NCBI GenBank assembly: GCA_014382685.1
Contig: JACNJG010000080.1
Location: 2,322-12,914, forward strand
Direction of reading: 5' to 3'
Origin: Candidatus Cloacimonadota bacterium
Lineage (GTDB): Bacteria; Cloacimonadota; Cloacimonadia; JGIOTU-2
Length of the DNA: 10,593 nucleotides
A model generated the notes under the pieces. That model saw nothing but the letters and a program-made list of their open reading frames with translations. It searched no databases and had not been told where the DNA came from. Shown here piece after piece: positions 7,214-10,593 of this stretch. The position numbers and the translations under genes were made by a program. Position 1 is the first letter of the stretch. Every line of letters starts with the position of its first letter.

Positions 7214-8016
7214 ACGATCCTCATGTGAGGTACTTCCTTGTTATACTCAACTGCCTGCATTTCTGCAGCAATACTCAACGCAATCTCAGAAGCGGAAGAA
7301 CCTCCAAGATCGATTCCTATGGGTGAATACAGATTTTCCAAATTTACTTCACCAAGTTCCATTTTTATTTTGTCCAGTGTCGCTTTCACTTTCATCTTAG
7401 ATCCTATCATGCCAATATAATCGAATGCAAGATCTCGCTTTATTATCATTCTTAAAACATCATAATCAAACCTATGCCCGTGCGTTACTATGACTGCATA
7501 CGAACCGAGATTCGGCTCGAAATCTTTTAGAAAATTTATATATTCTTCGCATATTCTTTCAGCAGCTAATGGGTGCATTGATTTTGATGAGAATTCTTCA
7601 CGGTTATCAATAATTACCAAGTAGTATTTATCTGTAGGAAGTGTCCTTTCCAGTGCTTGTGAAACATGCCCTCCGCCGAATATATAGACTTTTCGCTTGG
7701 GGATATGTGTTTCAAAATAGACCTTTACATTACCCCCGCAGATCATTCCGGATACTTCTTTGGAAGAAGCATTTTCTCCCTTTAGGTCGTATTCCTTCGT
7801 TCCGCCCATTCCCCTTTTCAGAAAATGCAATGCCTGTTTTTCAACCAGTTTCTCAATTAAGCCACCGCCAACCGACCCAAAGGTTTCCCCACTCTCGGTT
7901 ATGATCATCTTAAAACCTGTTTTTCCGGGTGTCGAGCCATCTGCTTCTATAATTGTAGCGACCACAAAAGGAATATTGTCTTTCTTGAGCCGATAAGTTT
8001 TTTCTATGATATCCAT
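7210..8016 (-). CDS. XdhC/CoxI-family molybdenum cofactor maturation factor
   Basis: A 268-residue maturation factor. Members of this family bind the molybdenum cofactor, help put the terminal sulfur ligand on it, and deliver it to the apo-hydroxylase. The N-terminal XdhC_CoxI domain shows GSTPGKTGFKMII at 27-39, GSVGGGLIE at 47-55 and MICGGNVKVYFE at 91-102; C93 is the conserved cysteine. The C-terminal Rossmann domain shows VYIFGGGHV at 110-118, VTHGHRFDYDVL at 177-188, YIGMIGSKMK at 200-209 and SPIGIDLGG at 231-239. Both family domains are present in one chain. The gene begins 1 base after the mocA stop (TAATATG) and overlaps the Mo-subunit gene by 4 bases if the TTG start is used. It is called xdhC in some organisms, so no symbol is given to avoid confusion. 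Confidence 0.93.
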   Translation of the reverse strand: MDIIEKTYRLKKDNIPFVVATIIEADGSTPGKTGFKMIITESGETFGSVGGGLIEKLVEKQALHFLKRGMGGTKEYDLKGENASSKEVSGMICGGNVKVYFETHIPKRKVYIFGGGHVSQALERTLPTDKYYLVIIDNREEFSSKSMHPLAAERICEEYINFLKDFEPNLGSYAVIVTHGHRFDYDVLRMIIKRDLAFDYIGMIGSKMKVKATLDKIKMELGEVNLENLYSPIGIDLGGSSASEIALSIAAEMQAVEYNKEVPHMRIV

Positions 8017-8017
8017 A

Positions 8018-8635
8018 TTATTTAAGATACCTTTCTCTTTCTTTTTGTGTGTTCACATCTTGAATAATCGATTCATCTGAAATTTCTATATAACTAATTT
8101 CATCGTGAAATTTTCTTAAAATATCTCGTAGATTGTCTGAGACAGGAGCGTCAATAATTTTTTCTACCACAGATTTTGATAACATAATTGGATGACCGGC
8201 TTTCTTTTCATAAGAAGGCAATATGACCTTCCGGGCGGAACTTCGTGCTTCTTTAGCCAGTTTTTCATACACCATTTCGGAAATATGTGGTTGGTCAACA
8301 AGATGAAGCATCACATAATCACTTTCCTTCATTTCGTTGATAAGCGCCTTCAAGCCGCACTGTACACTGCTGAACATCCCCCGTGCAAAATTTTCATTAT
8401 GAATAAAATCAATTTTTTTCAAGATTTGTTTGCCATTGTAAATCACCTTAACACTATCCTCGAGCATATATCCATTGAATCCCGTCACGATAAGTATTTC
8501 ATCACACACTGCTATCAGTTTATTAATGATGTGTTCGATAAAGGGTTTTTGATCATAATGCACGAGTGGTTTGAAATCATCCATTCTGCTTGAATAACCC
8601 GCAGCAAGGATCAATCCAAAAATCTTAGGAATCAT
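8018..8635 (-). CDS. mocA: MocA-type molybdenum cofactor cytidylyltransferase (NTP-transferase fold)
   Basis: The likely reaction is CTP plus Mo-molybdopterin giving molybdopterin cytosine dinucleotide, the cofactor form used by bacterial xanthine-dehydrogenase-type enzymes. The 205-residue protein has the nucleotidyltransferase loop LILAAGYSSRMDDFKPLV at 8-25, then GMFSSVQCGL at 86-95, the metal-binding LVDQP at 112-116, AGHPIML at 146-152 and DVNTQKE at 193-199. In most relatives the loop reads RMGxxK, whereas here it is RMDDFK, with Asp in the usual Gly position; the lysine is kept. CTP rather than GTP use is inferred from the operon and not seen directly. The ATG overlaps the stop of the upstream PLP-enzyme gene as ATGA, a sign of coupled translation. 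Confidence 0.87.
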   Translation of the reverse strand: MIPKIFGLILAAGYSSRMDDFKPLVHYDQKPFIEHIINKLIAVCDEILIVTGFNGYMLEDSVKVIYNGKQILKKIDFIHNENFARGMFSSVQCGLKALINEMKESDYVMLHLVDQPHISEMVYEKLAKEARSSARKVILPSYEKKAGHPIMLSKSVVEKIIDAPVSDNLRDILRKFHDEISYIEISDESIIQDVNTQKERERYLK

Positions 8636-9852
8636 ATTTCTTTCATCATCAAAGCTCTTTCAGCGTTCTTGATGTCCTTCAAACCGCTGCCTGTCAATAA
8701 AACCACGATCTTTTCATCTTTCTTCTCGCTCTTCTTGCTATATTTTATGAAACCAGCCCATGCCGCAGCTGCTGAGGGTTCTACAAAATAGCCATATTTT
8801 TGACTTAAAATTTTCTCAGCCCTCAATATTTCTTCATCGCTTACCTTTATGCCGAAACCGGCAGTTTTCACAAGTACATCAACAGCCATATATAGATTTC
8901 TCGGTGCATTTACGGATATGCTATCTGCAATCGTGCTGGATTCTCTATAAGTAAAATCACCATTCTCAAAACAATCAATAATTCCGGAGCTTCCTTCTGC
9001 CTGCACTGCAATAAGAGCTGGAATTTTCTCGATGAGATCGAGCTGTTTTAGATCATAAAATCCTTTGTATATTCCGGAAATGATGCTTCCGTCACCGGTT
9101 GGCACGAATACCTTGTCGGGAGCTTTGTAATTCAGTTGCAGAAAGATATCAAAAGCACCCGACTTCTTACCTTCTGTTGTTAGTGGATTGTATGCTGTGT
9201 TGCGGTTATACCAGCCATGTTTCTTTGATTCGCTAATTGAGATATCATAAGCATCGTCATAGGAGCCATCAACTTTTTCCACTTCAGCGCCATACATTCG
9301 TATCTGGGTCAACTTCTCCTGTGGTATTGTCTTGGGCACGAAGATTTTTGACCTCATTCCGACCATCGCACAAAGACCAGACATGGATGAAGCGGCATTT
9401 CCTGTTGAAGCAGTGCAGATCGTATCTTTGCCAAGTTCTAGAGCTTTTGCTAAAACCAGCATCGATGCTCTGTCTTTATAAGAATAGGTTGGATTGTGGG
9501 TATCATCTAGGACGAATAGGGTTTTATTTGAATCAAGAGAAATTTTGTTGAGAGAGTGGGCAGGCAGTGTCATTCGAGCTTTCATGACTTCTTGCACTTC
9601 ATTCTTCAATGGTAGAAGCAATGGGAACTGAAAAACATTACCCGGATTCAGCTTTTTAAAGAAATCGTGTGTATATAAAGATCTTATTTCTTCGTAATCA
9701 TAAAAAACCTGCAGGCATCCAACAAGCGGTGAATGAGGTTCATTCTTTGCTGCACATTTTGGGCAGAGGTAATGATCATTTTCCTCTATTTCATCCGATG
9801 ACCACCCGGCACCGCATGAAAAGCATTTATAGTAATAATTTTTCATAAGCAT
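8632..9852 (-). CDS. Threonine synthase-like PLP-dependent enzyme (fold type II), divergent
   Basis: A 406-residue protein of the threonine synthase family. An N-terminal zinc ribbon has C10, C13, C30 and C33. The PLP lysine is K126 in NPTYSYKDRAS. A phosphate-binding glycine loop STGNAAS lies at 149-155. The C-terminal EPSAAAAWAG and LLTGSGLKD are also typical of threonine synthases. It differs from ordinary ThrC in two ways. The GEGxTPL motif expected before the PLP lysine is replaced by a degenerate ARMTLPAHSL (92-101), and the usual glycine/asparagine-rich loop reads GDGSIISG at 253-260. No homoserine kinase or aspartate-pathway gene is nearby. Instead its stop overlaps mocA as ATGA, which makes it the first gene of the molybdenum hydroxylase operon. 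It may therefore act on an amino acid from purine or ureide breakdown, for example as an ammonia-lyase, but this is inference. The start at 9852 lacks a clear Shine-Dalgarno; M3 at 9846 is an alternative. Confidence 0.82.
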   Translation of the reverse strand: MLMKNYYYKCFSCGAGWSSDEIEENDHYLCPKCAAKNEPHSPLVGCLQVFYDYEEIRSLYTHDFFKKLNPGNVFQFPLLLPLKNEVQEVMKARMTLPAHSLNKISLDSNKTLFVLDDTHNPTYSYKDRASMLVLAKALELGKDTICTASTGNAASSMSGLCAMVGMRSKIFVPKTIPQEKLTQIRMYGAEVEKVDGSYDDAYDISISESKKHGWYNRNTAYNPLTTEGKKSGAFDIFLQLNYKAPDKVFVPTGDGSIISGIYKGFYDLKQLDLIEKIPALIAVQAEGSSGIIDCFENGDFTYRESSTIADSISVNAPRNLYMAVDVLVKTAGFGIKVSDEEILRAEKILSQKYGYFVEPSAAAAWAGFIKYSKKSEKKDEKIVVLLTGSGLKDIKNAERALMMKEI

Positions 9853-9964
9853 TCAAACGAATTGATGAGAGAAGAAATAATTTGTCTACTTTTTTGAGAT
9901 TGTATTAGATGTAAAAAATTGGTTTACCAGACCTTGATAAAAACTATAAGCCATACAAAACCAC

Positions 9965-9991
9965 CACAGAGAACACAGAGATAATAGAGAA
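9965..9991 (+). repeat. 9-bp tandem repeat, three units
   Basis: Units CACAGAGAA, CACAGAGAT and AATAGAGAA follow at exact 9-base steps, preceded by ACCAC. Two related units occur at 35-52 in the opposite orientation. It is a low-complexity dispersed repeat with no role that I can assign. Confidence 0.6.
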
Positions 9992-10118
9992 AGATTGCTC
10001 AAACTGTTTTTTAACAAGGGGTATCCCTCAACGCTTCACGCTTTACTGTCAGGGTGTAGCAAAATGAAGACCGGAAGGATTGATCAACATCTCGGAAGAC
10101 TCTTCGACAAGCCCAGAG

Positions 10119-10141
10119 TGACAATTTTATTTTCATTGTCA
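10119..10141. repeat. Perfect 7-bp inverted repeat (hairpin) joining two opposed repeat units
   Basis: TGACAAT at 10119-10125 and ATTGTCA at 10135-10141 are perfect reverse complements with a 9-base T-rich loop. Outward from this hairpin, both sides read similarly from the centre (ATTGTCA followed by a CTCTGGG- or TCCTTGAG-like stretch). This suggests two copies of one REP-like element placed back to back. Confidence 0.6.
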
Positions 10142-10170
10142 TCCTTGAGTGAACGAAGTGAGTGAAGGAT
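10141..10170. repeat. REP-like unit with 6-bp terminal inverted repeat
   Basis: ATCCTT at 10141-10146 pairs with AAGGAT at 10165-10170 around an 18-base loop composed of GAGTGA/ACGAAGTGAGTG. The 'GAG-GAA-CGAAG-GAG-GAAGGATCTC' style is that of dispersed intergenic elements. The first base of the stem is shared with the preceding hairpin. Confidence 0.5.
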
Positions 10171-10251
10171 CTCCCTGATTGGATATTTAAACCTCCTGTG
10201 AGATTCTTCGCGGAGTTTATACTGAGCGTAACGAATGTGCTCCAGAATTTA

Positions 10252-10285
10252 TCCCGTTGAATCTTTTTTCTCTATTCAACTGGGA
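10252..10285. repeat. Hairpin: 11-bp stem with one bulge, pyrimidine-rich loop
   Basis: TCCCGTTGAAT at 10252-10262 pairs with ATTCAACTGGGA at 10274-10285; one T is unpaired. The loop is 11 bases, CTTTTTTCTCT. The stem is strong enough to form in RNA or single-stranded DNA. It is not followed by a T-run in either direction, so a standard intrinsic terminator is not supported. It reads as part of the REP-like cluster. Confidence 0.6.
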
Positions 10286-10350
10286 TGACAATTACTTTTG
10301 GGAGATTCTTTCTTCTTTATTCAATTTCATTAATTTTTAGTGTTGTTTCG

Positions 10351-10392
10351 CCTGTCACGCCGAAGCGGAGCGGAGACTGAAGTGAAACGAAG
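10351..10392. repeat. 42-base direct repeat, copy 1
   Basis: Copy 1 matches 10449-10490 at 34 of 42 positions by eye, without gaps. The conserved core is AGCGGAGCGGAGACT, flanked by CCTGTC at the start and GAAG at the end. The two copies lie 98 bases apart in the same orientation and sit just downstream of the carbamate kinase stop. Confidence 0.7.
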
Positions 10393-10448
10393 ACTGGGGA
10401 TTTCTCTTTTTCCTTTCTAATTTCTAATTTCCATCATTGTCAAGGCGT

Positions 10449-10490
10449 CCTGTCTGGGCGTAGCGGAGCGGAGACTTAAATGTAATGAAG
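10449..10490. repeat. 42-base direct repeat, copy 2
   Basis: Second copy of the element at 10351-10392, same orientation, with the identical 15-base core AGCGGAGCGGAGACT. The differences fall mainly in two clusters either side of the core. The spacer between copies is unrelated to them and is pyrimidine-rich. Confidence 0.7.
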
Positions 10491-10508
10491 TCGGATGGCA
10501 ACTTATTA

Positions 10509-10593
10509 TCACCCCGTGATCCTCGTCCCAGTCCTCCCTTCCAGTGCATCCACTGCATGGTCGAGTGAAGTAATGATTGCCTTATCTCCACCT
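10509..10593 (-). CDS. arcC: Carbamate kinase, C-terminal fragment (cut by the window edge)
   Basis: The last 27 codons of a gene entering from the right edge are readable, followed by TGA and then two in-frame TAA codons. The peptide contains AIITSLDHAVDALEG followed by RTGTRI, which I recognise as the usual C-terminus of carbamate kinases (AIITSL..A..ALEG..GT.I). These enzymes make ATP and carbamate from carbamoyl phosphate and ADP, the energy-yielding last step of arginine, allantoin, purine or ureide fermentation. Only the tail is visible, so catalytic residues cannot be checked. The gene lies 656 bases upstream of the PLP-enzyme gene on the same strand, so it may have its own transcript. 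Identity rests on a short but characteristic stretch. Confidence 0.75.
   Translation of the reverse strand, partial: GGDKAIITSLDHAVDALEGRTGTRITG

Larger units (their letters stand above)
9853..10508. other. 656-base gene-free stretch rich in repeats
   Basis: No frame here shows coding character. The part nearest the PLP-enzyme gene (9853-9960) is AT-rich and would hold the operon promoter. On the minus strand I can pick out TACAAT and TATAGT hexamers but no matching -35, so no promoter is called. From 9965 onward the stretch holds a 9-bp tandem repeat, hairpins at 10119-10141, 10141-10170 and 10252-10285, and a pair of 42-base direct repeats. Phrases such as 'ctgagcgtaacgaa', 'gattcttcgcg' and 'gagtgaacgaagtgag' recur in both orientations, as in dispersed REP-like intergenic elements. 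No tRNA or known riboswitch is recognised. Confidence 0.7.

Noticed and set aside
8632..9852. PLP enzyme considered as a direct YgeX (diaminopropionate ammonia-lyase) homolog
   Set aside because: It has the zinc ribbon, NPTxSYKDR lysine motif and TGSGLKD end of threonine synthases, not the lysine motif and N-terminus of YgeX. Only a similar role, not homology at that level, remains possible.
9853..9960. Search for a sigma70 promoter ahead of the PLP-enzyme gene
   Set aside because: TACAAT and TATAGT hexamers are present on the minus strand but none has a credible -35 at 16-18 bases, so no promoter is reported.
10252..10285. Hairpin considered as an intrinsic terminator for the carbamate kinase transcript
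   Set aside because: The T-rich stretch is in the loop, not after the stem, on either strand, and it lies over 200 bases past the stop.
10351..10490. Repeat pair considered as a CRISPR array
   Set aside because: Only two diverged copies with a 56-base spacer and no cas genes; CRISPR repeats would be near identical.

Overview
This is a low-GC bacterial window in which every supported gene lies on the minus strand, so transcription runs from the right edge to the left. Gene content (D-Ala-D-Ala ligase, nucleoside diphosphate kinase, a CHASE2 class III cyclase) points to a peptidoglycan-making bacterium. The AT-rich genes, the dense spacing and the dispersed 'CCACAGAGAACACAGAG'-type and 'gagtgaacgaagtgag'-type intergenic repeats resemble genomes of uncultured FCB-group or Cloacimonadota-like lineages. 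That assignment is a guess from style, not from a marker gene.

Right part (10593 to 3657): the extreme right edge holds the last 27 codons of a gene that I read as carbamate kinase. A 656-base gene-free stretch follows (9853-10508), packed with inverted and direct repeats. A tight six-gene run comes next: a divergent threonine-synthase-like PLP enzyme, a MocA-type molybdenum cofactor cytidylyltransferase, an XdhC/CoxI-type cofactor maturation factor, and the three subunits of a molybdenum hydroxylase of the xanthine dehydrogenase type (Mo subunit, [2Fe-2S] subunit, FAD subunit). Neighbouring genes overlap by 4 to 11 bases or are 1 base apart, so this is very probably one operon. MocA would make molybdopterin cytosine dinucleotide, the XdhC-like factor would mature the cofactor and load it, and the three subunits would form the enzyme. 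Residues typical of purine hydroxylases are present in the Mo subunit. A carbamate kinase beside a purine hydroxylase recalls the anaerobic purine/ureide degradation clusters of the E. coli xdh-yge-yqeA type, in which carbamoyl groups are finally turned into ATP. The PLP enzyme is the least explained member.

Left part (3514 to 102): a 142-base gap with a possible -35 box and an imperfect palindrome separates the xdh operon from ndk. ndk starts at GTG and overlaps ddl by 16 bases. The C-terminal tail of ddl is encoded by three 10-bp repeat units. After 81 bases, which carry a small palindrome between two 9-bp direct repeats, comes a membrane-bound CHASE2-class IIIb adenylate cyclase. No tRNA, rRNA, CRISPR array, transposase or phage gene is visible. 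I see no wholly new multi-gene system here. The most unusual points are the divergent PLP enzyme inside the molybdenum hydroxylase operon, the repeat-encoded end of Ddl and the repeat cluster at 9.96-10.49 kb.
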